Of a stretch of DNA of 64,000 nucleotides, positions 11,841 through 24,015 are shown piece by piece. The notes below the pieces were generated by a model, which searched no databases, was not told the DNA's origin, and saw nothing but the letters and a program-made list of their open reading frames with translations. The stretch covers positions 34,316,095 through 34,380,094 of the forward strand of contig CM017572.1 in NCBI GenBank assembly GCA_007844125.1. Direction: 5' to 3'. Origin of the DNA: Sinonovacula constricta. Lineage: Eukaryota; Mollusca; Bivalvia; Cardiida; Solecurtidae. Position numbers and translations under genes: made by a program. Each line of letters begins with the position of its first letter. Positions within the stretch are counted from its first letter, which is position 1.

Positions 11841-14555
11841 ATGAAATTAAGACGTGTGTTAGAAACTCTGTTCTTCTGTAAATGTTACAGATAAGTATGT
11901 AATTGATGTATTATTGTATTTCCATTAAATATTTTGTACAAACGTTCCTATAATTAAAGTTTATTTAAATTCAGTTTGATGTTTTCATCTCAGTTCGCCA
12001 TGTTTGTATATTTTACATCAACATCAAAACAATTACGTCATTAAGCATAACAATATGACGTCATCACACGCGGATAATACGTTTCCCCGCAAAATCAACA
12101 AAAAGATGCAATCAATACATTATTTCAATGCTGAATTATCTAGCATTCGTTTAAGATTGCTTCAGAAATTAATAATAAATTTTAATTAAAACATTGCATA
12201 GTCCTTTTCGTATTTCGGTTTAATACATTCGTGTAACATGAGGAGGTATTTGAATAAATGCCGGAATGGTCGACAGTTGTTATGTAAACAATCGTCATTA
12301 GATTTTCAATATTATTATGTTCAACAAATGTAGCCATGACAAGCAAGTCGCCAATTTTAGTATATAATTTTAGTATATAGTGAACAGGGTCTAGTTAGTA
12401 TATAATATAGTATAAACACGGCCGTTTATTTGCTGTACGGAGTCATACCCACCCCTCCCTCGTTGGACAATTATAAAGTGCTCGTAGGTGTTTTTTCCAA
12501 AATATCTCAGGAAAATTGTTCATATTTCAATAATAGTTCATTTAAAGATTTAGTAACATTTCATGTTAATATAATTTGCCAGAAATACACGATTCTATTG
12601 TCTGTTGATGCTATAATCGATGTTTATGCAGGAATCACTGCGTATATGTAACAATATAGGTTTACCTGTCATTCCATATCCCAAATTGTGCTTGATTCCA
12701 AGAGCGGATCTAGTAACTTAGCCCGAGCGGGATTGACCTTTCTTTAAATGTTTAAACGACCTCACTTTATGATTTTCGGATTTCTTTCGAATCCAATGTC
12801 ATATATAACATATAGAAGACATGAAATGACCATTAAAGATTTCCATTAATTATGTATTTAAAGATTGTTTGGAGCACGTTTTCTACTAGGGTGGTCGGGA
12901 CAGGCTGCCTTGTGGAAAAATAGATTTATGTAATGCCGGCTATGTGCTCTGAAGTAAATTGCGATCGCATCCGATAAATTTCACTAGCCTTCTTTATAAG
13001 TTTATTGATGAAATGTATTTTTTAGATATGTTCTACATGTTTTATTCGTGTTTCTTTGCCCCCCCCCCCCCCTCCGCTCCTGGACTTTACAACAAAAGGT
13101 ATATGAAACTACACAAATATTGCACCTTGATTACATAGTTCGTCGATTATCATTTGTAGGAACAAATGTGTCATTGGAGATGTATTCATAATCGATAATT
13201 GTTATATGGTGTTTATAGTTGTTGTTTTTTAGCACAGAACACATTTAAATCGGCCTGGCTATGGTTTAACATACCGTGTATGTGTTCATGATTCGCACTA
13301 CATGTTATAGTTTTTTCTTCAAATATTTCGTCTCTGTCAATCCAAATATTGTTCATTTTATTATTAATACTACTTCTTTATTTCTAATATTGCATAAGTT
13401 TTAGATCAATGGTTGTTCAGTTTAAGCAAGAAGTATGCATGTGATATGTATTCGAGAAAACGCTGATTAAATGTATACCAGGTGGATTGAGTTTTCTGAA
13501 TGTAATTAAGCTTGAATAACGCTATTAAGTGTTTGCTTTGTTTAAGCAAATTGCAATCGATTCTGTTGTCGACAAACACAAATGACGTACTCTTTTCTTG
13601 AATTTCGCCCATAAGGCCTTTAGCAAAAACTATGATCAACTGCATACATTTGCTAGTAGGAGGGCCCAGGACTTCATTTCCGTTGAAATGTCGAATTCCA
13701 GAAAGCCGCATACGTGATCTGACTTAAATCGGGAACCAAGTGCGATACATTTTCCATAGACTTAATAAAAGTTTGGGCGAAAACTCAAGAGAAGCGTTGT
13801 TTATATGTGAATAAAAAATTGCTTCCTGAATGGGGCCTTTTTGCTCATAAACCATTTAAAATATGATACCAATGGTTGTTACTGGAATTGTTAATTGTTG
13901 TTAGAATATAGCTTAACCGAGATGTCCTTTATAATATACTATAATCTGGTGTATATGTATTTGAATGTAGAATGTAAAATCTGTGTTGGATAGAGATGCT
14001 AATATATATCATGTATTTGCTTTTATTGTTTTTTCTTCTTTAATTAGCGAAACTAATATGTATATCTGTATATATAATAAACTATTTAATGTATGCCTTT
14101 TGTCATTCTGTCAGTGAACACCCCGTAACCCCCAAATAAGAAAAAAATATATACATACAAAAAATAATATTTCGAATATTATCCCGCGGTAAATGAAAGT
14201 GAGAGTTTGAGGGTCCATGTTTTAAATACACAATTGTTGCATAATGTTCAGGAATTTCACAATGTTTATGAGTTTACTTACTTTATAATTATTTTACATT
14301 AATTTAAGCGTTTACCAGACGAAGCGGTGATAAAATATCAAGAACATCTATGTTTACCCTCCTGATTGATACATATATACATAAAGGAAAGATACATAGT
14401 TATGAACACCACTCCAGGAAAACCAGGCATAAGGCCAGCGCTTCGTTTGATAGTTTTTACAAATCTATCATTTCTATTTGTCCATTATAAATCTTTAATC
14501 ATTTTTCGATGTTTATTCTTTTTACATAAGGACAGTTTTTTTAACTTAACGCACC
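11841..14555. other. No gene recognised
   Basis: The AT-rich stretch contains a second palindromic TGACGTCA (12056-12063) and a 14-base C run (13059-13072). The minus-strand frame at 13406-13711 (101 aa) has no recognised domain. No RNA gene was seen. Confidence 0.35.
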
Positions 14556-14770
14556 GATCAATCATGGTCATTATAGCGACGTCCAGCTATTTTGAGTGGA
14601 TGAAGACCCCAGACAAATGTCTGAGTTGAACCACCGGTGCACCGCAGTTCAGCTAGAAGATCTCAAATTAAGTCCTTTGCCCGAACTAGACTCGACCCCA
14701 CATGATAGGCGGCTAAGCAGTCAGTGGAATCACAAATCGGCGATTATCACTAGGCCGCGGGCGGCCCCTA
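14556..14770 (-). mobile_element. tRNA-derived SINE, family S1 (copy 1)
   Basis: Read on the minus strand, this has a tRNA-like head (A-box region around CGGCCTAGTGATAATCGCC, B-box region GGTCGAGTC). The body GCGGTGCACCGGTGGTTC, then CAGACATTTGTCTGGG and GACGTCGCTATAATGACC, aligns along its length with the copies at 30313-30540 and 52681-52910. It is the most diverged of the three. The overlapping plus-strand frames at 14596-14829 are its shadow. Confidence 0.75.
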
Positions 14771-15982
14771 ATTTTAAAATGACTACCAATGTCAACAGAA
14801 TTGTTAAAAGACGCTACACCGCTTGGTGACGTCAAGTTGTGGAGGAGGTCGCGTAAAACAATTGCTCTAGTGACATCTTCATGAATATTGAAGTGATTTC
14901 TTTTATTAATTATAGCACTGATTAACATTTAAATTAAACTTAAATTCAAGTTAGTAGTAAAGCGTTTCTGTCTGAACGCTAATGCTGCAGGTTTCCATCG
15001 ACGAGTCATTTATCAAAATATTTAAGAAGTTATTTACGGAAGTATATCTGAAAGAAAACAATATATCATATTTCAATTAACAATTGATGTAAACGTGTGG
15101 CGAGTGTTATTATAACATGTTGATACTGTTTAAAAGGTACTTAAAACATTTTTACCTGCGACTTTTGTATAACAACAGTTTTAGTCTACCATTTAGGTTC
15201 GTTGTTCTTTATCTTCTACCACATCGCAAACGCGTGACGCACGTACGATGCGCGAACATTTTATGCACTCATTACACTTGCAGATCAACATGAGAATGGC
15301 TGATCAAATAACAGTCCGTTTATAAAATTATTATTGCCGAATAAAATACAGATTTGTTGTATACAAGTTATTAACAAGTCGGTAATAAATCAGCACATAC
15401 AAAATCAACATCATGTCGGAAATACATAACGGCCTATTATCTCCATGTTGGTAACTTGAAGATCTTAGTTATAGCTAGAAATCGGTAATTTTTATGGTTT
15501 ATTAACATCATTTCGAGTACTTATACAGCCTAGTATTTATAGGTCGGCAATTTAAACGGCATAATAATTCCATATTATACAAATTTATAAGGAGGCGTGG
15601 TCATCACGCCATCGGACCTGAGGCATTTACACATATCAGGCCGCGCTAATTTATACCAAGCTTCTACCGACGTTATCTAAAAGCACACTCTCCAACGCAG
15701 TGATCTCCCCTTTTCAGTAAGGAGAATCTCTGCCACCACACAGAAATCCTTCCAGATCTGGAAGGATTTGATTTTTTTTTACTTTTAATTTTTGTTCAGT
15801 AAAATGACAATCGGAATGAATGTGTATGTTAGAAAAACGACTAACAATGGATGAAAAACAAATTCTAACGATAAAGAATAAAAAAGAATGCATTTATCAC
15901 TACAATCGTAACAACTCGGCCATTTCCGTCCTTTCGCCGAGGGCGAAATTTCAGTGTTACACCGGTTCAATGAAAAAAATCA
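14771..15982. other. No gene recognised; contains a 26-bp perfect palindrome
   Basis: No coding feature was supported. The palindrome at 15744-15769 is reported separately. GGCGTGGTCATCACGCC near 15594 is a second, smaller inverted repeat. Confidence 0.35.
15744..15769. repeat. 26-bp perfect palindrome
   Basis: The arms AAATCCTTCCAGA and TCTGGAAGGATTT are exact reverse complements with no spacer, centred on AGATCT. A T-run follows immediately. It could be a transposon end, a dimeric protein site or chance. No second copy was found. Confidence 0.6.
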
Positions 15983-16159
15983 ATGGATACTGTTGAAGAA
16001 ATTCACAAAGTAATAACGGAATATGACTCCTCCATAAAAGCGAAACCCAAACAGATCGCGTGTCTGCAGTCTCTGTTGGCAGGCAAAGACGTCATAGCTA
16101 ATCTGCCTGTTGGTTACTATCGTCACGTGATTTTGTATGATGGCAGTGGTTTTAAGTGA
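15983..16159 (+). pseudogene. RecQ-like helicase N-terminal fragment, Walker A degenerate
   Basis: The 58-codon frame starts MDTVEEIHKVITEYDSSIK and continues KPKQIACLQSLLAGKDVIAN then LPVGYYRHVILYDG before TGA at 16157-16159. The KPKQ...CLQSLLAGKDV...LP.GY pattern is that of the Q motif and motif I region of RecQ-family DEAD/DEAH helicases. There LPTGYGKS normally forms the Walker A loop. Here the GKS positions read YRH, so the ATP-binding lysine is absent without an obvious frameshift, and the frame ends ten codons later. No later helicase motifs follow on either frame nearby. An alternative frame, 16140-16200, runs to a GTAAAT donor-like site but has no recognised motif. The most likely reading is a decayed gene fragment. 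Confidence 0.6.
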
Positions 16160-16898
16160 GCGTAGCGATGTCGTAAACCCTGTGCGGAGTTTGCTAAAAG
16201 CAGCTAATGAAAGAGCAGGTAAATGTCAAACGATCGTTTTAGCTTTAAGGTTTATTCCCAGAATTACTTAACACCGCGATTGCTCTTTTTAAAGGTTTTA
16301 GTGTTTTTCGACATAACTATGTTGTGTCCAAATGTTGTAGTCTCACAACAATAACATAGCATAGTGTTGATTTGAAACTCGTTCACGTGTCCTAATGTTC
16401 GGATGTTTTCTTTCGGATAAGTTTCATTATAACACGTTTGAACTGCGAGTGTATTAGTAGTACGGACCAGTGAAATAATATTTAAAGTACTGTGTGAAAA
16501 TTATCATTATGATATATATGCAATTCGTAAAGTGTTACATTTATGTAAAAATGTGTTGCTAACATGGTGTTCTAAATAAATATTTTGCAGCGACTTGGCC
16601 ACAGTTGGTCTCAGTTTTCATGTATAAAATCAAATCAATTAATTTTTAAATATAATAAATCATCTGTTAACTAGATTTAGTCTGAACATTGATCATGTTG
16701 TCATTCAAAATATTGTGATGTGTTTTGGACAAAAGAATATTAAGCAACGTTTATCAAATATTTTAGCCGTTTTTAGCTTAACCTCAAAATATTTCTCTCA
16801 AAAGCCTAGGTGTTAATGCATGTCATATGAGTTCCAGCCTGGGTCCCTCATTTCTGATGCTCGAGAATACAACATCTCAACTAATAAACCACATAGTC
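16160..16898. other. No recognised feature
   Basis: AT-rich sequence between the helicase fragment and the 24-bp array. No coding or RNA feature was seen. Confidence 0.4.
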
Positions 16899-17817
16899 TG
16901 CAGCATTACCATTTTTATTTATTGGATAATACCATTGTTATTGATTGTAGCATCGCCATTGTTATTGATTGCAGCATCGCCATTGCAGCAGCACCCTTTT
17001 CTAAATTGCAGCCTCAATATTTTTATTTGATTGCAGCAAACCATTGTTATTGATTGCAACATCTTCACTGTTATTAATTGCAGCATCACCATTTCTACTA
17101 ATTGCAGCACCACCATTGTTATTGATTGCAATATCATCATTTCTACTGATTACGGCATCACCATTTCTACTGATTGCAGCATCACCATTTCTACTAATTG
17201 CAACATCACCACTTTTATTGATTGCAGCATCACCATTTCTATTGATTGCAACAGAATCATTGCTATTGATTGCAGCATCACCATTTCTTCTGATTGCAAC
17301 AGCACCATTGTTATTGATTGCATCATCACCATTTCGTCTGTTTGCTGCGTCACTATTTTTATTTATTTGTACCATCACCATTTCTACCGCTTGAAGCATC
17401 ACCATTTTTATTGATTGCAACATCACCATTGTTATTGATTGCAGCAGCACAATTTCTAGTGTTTGCAACAGCACTATTGTTTTTGATATATACATCACAA
17501 TTTCTACTGATTGCAGCAGCACCATTCTTGTTGATTTGTAGCATCACCATTTCTAGTGATTACACCATCACCATTGATATTGATTGTAGCATCACCATTT
17601 CTACTGATTACACCATCACCATTGTTATTGATTGTAGCATCACTATTGTTATTGATTGCAGCATCACCATTGTTACTGATTACACCATCACCATTGTTAT
17701 TGATTGTAGCATCACCATTGTTATTGATTGCAGTGTCACCATTGTTACTGATTGTAGCATCACCATTGTTATTGATTGTAGCATCACCATTGTTATTGAT
17801 TGTAGCATCACCATTTC

Positions 17818-17895
17818 TAACCGGCCGCAATGGCTCAGGTGGTAGAGCGTCGGCTTGCGGATCGGATGGTCAAACCAGGCCGGAGCAAATCAATG
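17818..17895 (+). mobile_element. SINE head embedded in 24-bp array (copy 1)
   Basis: CTAACCGGCCGCAATGGCTC followed by AGGTGGTAGAGCGTCGGCTT forms a tRNA-like D-arm and A-box. The T-arm region is damaged (GGTCAAACCAGGCCGG; the GTGGGTTC of copy 3 is lost). It joins directly to 24-bp units on both sides. Only the head is present. Confidence 0.7.
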
Positions 17896-18876
17896 ACCAT
17901 TGTTATTGATTTGTAGAAGCACTATTGTTATTGATTGCAGAATCACCATTTTTATTTATTGCAGCATGACCATTGTTATTGATTTCAACATCACCATTTC
18001 TTCTGATTGCATCATCATCATTGTTACTGATTGCATCATCATCATTGCTACTGATTGCAACATCACCATTGTTATTGATTGCATTATCACCATTGTTATT
18101 GATTGCAGCACCACCATTGTTATTGATCTGTACGATCTCCATTGTTATTGATTACAGCACCACCATTGCTATTTGTTGCAACATCACCATTTCTACGGAT
18201 TGCAGCATCACCATTGTCATTGATTGCATCATCACCATTGTTACTGATTGCAGCATCACCATTTCTACTGATTGCAGCATCACCATTGTTATTGATTGCA
18301 TCATCATTTCTACCGATTGCAGCATCTCCATTGGTATTGATTGCATCACCATTTCTACCGATTGCAGCATCTCCATTGTTAATGATTGCAGCAGCGCAAT
18401 TTCTTCTGATTGCAACAGCACTGTTGTTTTTGATATATACATCAAAATTTCTACTGATTGCAGCAGCACCATTCTTGTTGATTTGTAGCATCACCATTTC
18501 TACTATCACCATTGTTATTGATTGTAGCGTCACCATTGTTATTGATTGCAGCGTCACCATTGTTATTGATTACAGCGTCACCATTGTTATTGATTACAGC
18601 GTCACCATTGTTATTGATTGTAGCATCACCATTGTTATTGATTGCAGCATCACCATTTTTATTGATCGCAGCATCAACATTGTTATTGAATCAACGTCAC
18701 CATTGTTATTGATTACAGCGTCACCATTGTTATCAATTGCAGTGTCACCATTGTTATTGATTGCAGCGTCACCACTGTTATTGATTGCAGCGTCACCATT
18801 GTTATTGATTGCAGCGTCATCATTGTTATTGATTGTAGCGTCACTATTGTTATTGATTGTAGCATCACCATTTCTA

Positions 18877-18955
18877 ACCGGCCGCAATTGCTCAGGTGGT
18901 AGAGCTTCGGCTTGCGGATCGGGAGGTCGTGGGTCAAACCCAGCTGGATCAAATA
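18877..18955 (+). mobile_element. SINE head embedded in 24-bp array (copy 2)
   Basis: The junction and head match those at 17818 (CTAACCGGCCGCAATTGCTC). The T-arm is GTCGTGGGTCAAACCCAG, one base short of a canonical B box. It is followed after a few bases by TTACTTATTGGAGAATACC, where the large array block restarts. Confidence 0.7.
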
Positions 18956-21470
18956 CCTTTTTTACTTATTGGAGAATACCATTGTTATTTATTGTAGCAT
19001 CGCCATTGTTATTGATTGCAGGATCGCCATGGCAGCAGCACCCTTTTCTAAATTGCTGCCTCACCATTTTTATTGATTGCAACAAACCATTGTTACTGAT
19101 TGCAGCATCATCACTGTTATTGATTGCAACATCACCATTTCTCCTAATAGCAGCATCACCATTTCTACTAATTGCAGCATCACCATTTTATTGATTGCAG
19201 CATCACCATTTCTATTGATTCCAACAGCATCAATGCTATCGATTGCAGCATCACCATTTCTTCTGATTGCAACAGCACTATTGTTATTGAATGCATCATC
19301 ACCATTTCGTCTGTTTGCTAAATCACTATTGTTATTGATTTGTACCATCACCATTTCTACTGGTTGAAGCATCACCATTTTTATTGATTGCAACATCGCT
19401 ATTGTTATTGATTGCAGCATTATCACTGTTATTGATTGCAGCATCACCATTTCTACTAATTGCAACAGCACCATTGTTTTTTATATATACATCACAATTT
19501 CTACTGATTGCAGCAGCACCATTCTTGTTGATTTGTAGCATCACCATTTCTAGTGATTACACCATCACCATTGTTATTGATTGCAGCATCACCATTGTTA
19601 TTGCTTGCAGCGTCACTACTGTTATTGATTGCAGCATCAGCATTGTTATTGATTTCAACGTCACCATTTCTAATGATTGCATCATCACCATTGTTATTAA
19701 TTGCAGCATCACCATTGTTATTGATTGCAGCGTCACCATTGATATTGATTGCAGCACCACCATTGTTATTGATCTGTACCATCTCCATTGTTATTGATTG
19801 CAGCAGCACCATTGCTATTTGTTGCTACATCACCATTTCTACTGATTGCACCACTACCATATCTAATGATTGCAACAGCACCATTTTTATTGATTGCATC
19901 ATCATTTCTACTGATTTCAGCATCACCATTGTTATTGATTGGATCATCATTTGTACTGATTGCAGCATCACAATTGTTATTGGTTGCATCACCATTTCTA
20001 CCAATTGCAGCATCTCCATTGTTATTGATTGCAGCAGCGCAATATCTTCTGATTGCAACAGCACTGTTGTTTTTGGTATATGCATCATAATTTCTACTGT
20101 TTGCAGCAGCACAATTCTTGTTGATTTGTAGCATCACCATTTCTACTGATTACACCATCACCATTGTTATTGATTGCAGCATCACCATTGTTATTGATTG
20201 TACCATCACCATTGTTATTGGTTGTAGCGTCACCATTGTTATTGATTGTAGCATCACCATTGTTATTGATTGCAGCATCACCATTGTTATTGATCGCAGC
20301 ATCAACATTGTTATTGATTGTAGCGTCACCATTGTTATTGATTGTAGCCTCACCATTGTAATTGATTGTAGCATCACCGTTGTTATTGATTGTAGCATCA
20401 CCATTGTAATTGATTACAGCATCACCATTGTTATTCATTGTAGCGTCAACATTGTTATTGATTACAGCATCACCATTGTTATTCATTGTAGCGTCAACAT
20501 TGTTATTGATTGCAGCGGAACCATTGTTATTGATCGCAGCGTCACCATTGTTATTGATTGCAGCATCATCATTGTTATTGATTTCAACATCACCATTTCT
20601 ACTGATTGCAGCATCGTCATTGTTACGAATGGCGGCATCACCATTGTTATTGATTGCAGCATCACCATTATTATTGATTTTGAGCATCACCATTTCTACT
20701 GATTACACCATCACCATTGTTATTGATTGCAGCGTCACCATTGTTATTGATTGTAGCGTCACCATTGTTATTGATTGCAGCATCAACATTGTTATTGATT
20801 GCAACATCACCATAGTTATTGATCTGTACCATCTCCATCGTTATTGATTGCAGCATCACCATTGTTAATTATTTGAAGCATCACCATTTCTACTGATTTC
20901 AGCATCACCATTTGTGCTGATTGTAGCATCACCATTGTCATTAATTGCAGCATCACCATTGCTATTGATTTCAACGTCACCATTTCTACTGATTGCAGCA
21001 TCGCCATTGTTATTAATTGCAGCATCACCATTGTTATTAATTGCAGCATCACCATTGTAATTGATTGCAGCATCACCATTGTTATTGATTGCAGCACCAC
21101 CATTGTTATTGATCTGTACCATCTCCATTGTTATTGATTGCAGCACCACCATTGTTATTGATTGCAACATCACAATTGTTATTGATTGCAGCAGCGCAAT
21201 TTCTACTAATTGCAACTGCACTGTTGTTTTTGATATATACATCACAATTTCTACTGATTGCAGCAGCACCATTCTTGTTGATTTGTAGCACCACCATTTC
21301 TACTGATAACACCATCACCATTTTTATTGATTGTAGCATCACCATTGTTATAGATTGCAGCGTCACCATTGTTATTGATTGCAGCGTCACCATTGTTATT
21401 GATTGTAGCGTCACCATTGTTATTGATTGCAGCTTCACCATTGTTATTGATTGTAGCATCACCATTTCTA

Positions 21471-21745
21471 ACCGGCCGCAATTGCTCAGGTGGTAGAGCG
21501 TCGGCTTGCGGATCGGGAGGTCGTGGGTTCAAACCCGGCCGGATCAAATCAAAGACTTTAAAGTTGGTAGTAGTGGCTTCCCTCCTTAAGCTCGGGACTA
21601 AGGGGACATCATTACGCCTGACTCGTCGGTGTCAGTATACTGGTCCGGCCGGATTCAGTCCCTTGGCACCTCATAAGTGCCCCTGTGCTATAATGATAGA
21701 CATGTCGCTGCACAATATCTGCAAAAATGCCGGCAAATCCCATTT
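21471..21745 (+). mobile_element. Full tRNA-derived SINE inside 24-bp array (copy 3)
   Basis: The head contains GCTCAGGTGGTAGAGC (A-box and D-arm) and GTGGGTTCAAACCC (B-box and T-arm). The body runs ATCAAAGACTTTAAAGTTGG, CGGTGTCAGTATACTGGTCC, then GACATGTCGCTGCACAATAT to about 21735, where 24-bp units resume. A long body with a CGGTGTCAGTATA core is typical of a mollusc SINE carrying a conserved central domain. The MetaSINE superfamily is a candidate, but this was not tested. The frame at 21369-21752 is a shadow. Confidence 0.82.
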
Positions 21746-23740
21746 CTACTGATTGCAACATCACCATTCTTATTGATTGCAACATCACCATTCTTATTGA
21801 TTGCAACATCACCATGCTTATTGATTGCAGCATAACAATTGTTACTGATTTGTAGCAGCGCCATTGTTATTGATTGCAGCATCACCATTGTTATTGATTT
21901 TTAGCATCACCATTTCTACTGATTGCTGCACCACCATTGCTATTGATTGCAGCATCACCATTTCTACTGATTGCAGCATCACCATTGCTATAGATGGCAG
22001 CATCATCATTGTTAATGATTTCAACATCACCATTTCTACTGATTGCAGCATCACCATTGTAACTAATTGCAGCATCACCATTGTTACTGATTTGTAGCAT
22101 CACCATTTCTACTGATTGCAGCATCACCACTGTTATTGATTGCAGCATCTCCATTGTTATTGATTGCAGCATCAACATTTCTACTGATTGCAGCATCACC
22201 ATTGTTATTGATTTCAACATCACCATTTCTACTGATTGCAGCATCACCATTGTTATTGATTGCAGCATCACCATTGTTATTGATTGCAGCATTACCATTG
22301 TTATTGACAGCATCACCATTGTTATTGATTTGTAGCATCACCATTTCTACTGATTGCATCATCATCATTGTTACTGATTGCAGCATCACCATTGTTATTG
22401 ACAGCATCACCATTGTTATTGATTGCAGCATTAGCATTTCTACTGATTGCAGCACCACCATTGTTATTGATTGCAGCATCACCATATCTACTGATTGCAT
22501 CATCATCATTGTTACTGATTGCAGCATCACCATTGTTATTGATTGCATCATCATCATTGTTATTGATTGCAGCATCACCATTATTATTGATTTGTAGCAT
22601 CACCATTTCTACTGATTACACCATCACCATTGTTATTGATTGCAGCGTCACCATTGTTATTGATTGTAGCATCACCATTGTTATTGATTGTAGCGTCACC
22701 ATTGTTATTGATTGTATCATCACCATTGTTATTGATTGCAGCATCACCATTGCTATTGAAGCATCACCATTGTTATTGATCGCAGCATCAACATTGTTAT
22801 TGATTGAAGCGTCACCATTGTTATTGATTGTAGCGTCACCATTGTAATTGATTGTAGCATCACCATTGTTATTGATTGTAGCATCACCATTGTTATTGAT
22901 TACAGCATCACCATTGTTATTGATTGTAGCATCACCATTGTTATTGATTGCAGCGTCTCCATTTTTATTGATCGCAGCGTCACCATTGTTATTAATTGCA
23001 GCATCACCATTGTTATTGATTGCAGCATCACCATTGTTATCGATTTCAACGTCCCCATTTCTACTGATTGCAGCATCATCATTGTTACGCTTTGCAGCAT
23101 CACCATTGTTATTGATTGCAGCGTCACCATTGTTATTGATTGTAACATTACCATTGTTATTGATTGTAGCATCGCCATTGTTATTGATTGCAACATCACC
23201 ATAGTTATTGATCTGTACCATCTCCATTGTTATTGATTGCAGCATCACCATTGTTAATTATTTGAAGCATCACCATTTCTACTGCTTGCAGCATCACCAT
23301 TTATTCTGATTGTAGCATCACCATTGTTATTAATTGCAGCATCACCATCGTGATTGATTTCAACGTAACCATTTCTACTGATTGCAGCATCACCATTGTT
23401 ATTAATTGCAGCATCACCATTGTTATTAATTGCAGCATCACCATTGTAATTGATTGCAGCATCACCATTGTTGTTCTACTGATTGCAACTGCACTGTTGT
23501 TTTTGATATATACATCAAAATTTCTACTGATTGCAGCAGCACCATTCTTGTTGATTTGTAGCATCCCCATTTCTACTGATTACACCATCACCATTGTTAT
23601 TGATTGCAGCATCACCATTGTTATTGATTGTAGCGTCACCATTGTTATTGATTGCAGCGTCACCATTGTTATTGATTGTAGCGTCACCATTGTTATTGAT
23701 TGCAGCTTCACCATCGTTATTGATTGTAGCATTACCATTT

Positions 23741-24015
23741 CTAACCGGCCGCAATTGCTCAGGTGGTTGAGCGTCGGCTTGTGGATTGGGAGGTTTTGGG
23801 TTCAAACCCGGCCAGATCAAATCAACGACTTTAAAGTTGGTTGTAGTGGCTTCCCTCCTTAAGCTCGGGACTAAGGGTACAGCATTACGTCTGACTCGTC
23901 GGTGTCAGTATACTGGTCCGGCCGGATTCAGTCCCTTGGCACCTCATAAGTACCCTTGTGCTTTAATGATAGACGTGTCGCTGCACAATATCTGCAAACA
24001 ATGCCGGCAAATCCC
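23741..24015 (+). mobile_element. Full tRNA-derived SINE inside 24-bp array (copy 4)
   Basis: Nearly the same as 21471-21745 over head and body, and with the same array sequence 5' of it (marker insert about 247 bp upstream in both). The two therefore arose by segmental duplication of the array and not by two insertions. The A-box is slightly changed (GGTGGTTGAGC). Confidence 0.82.
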
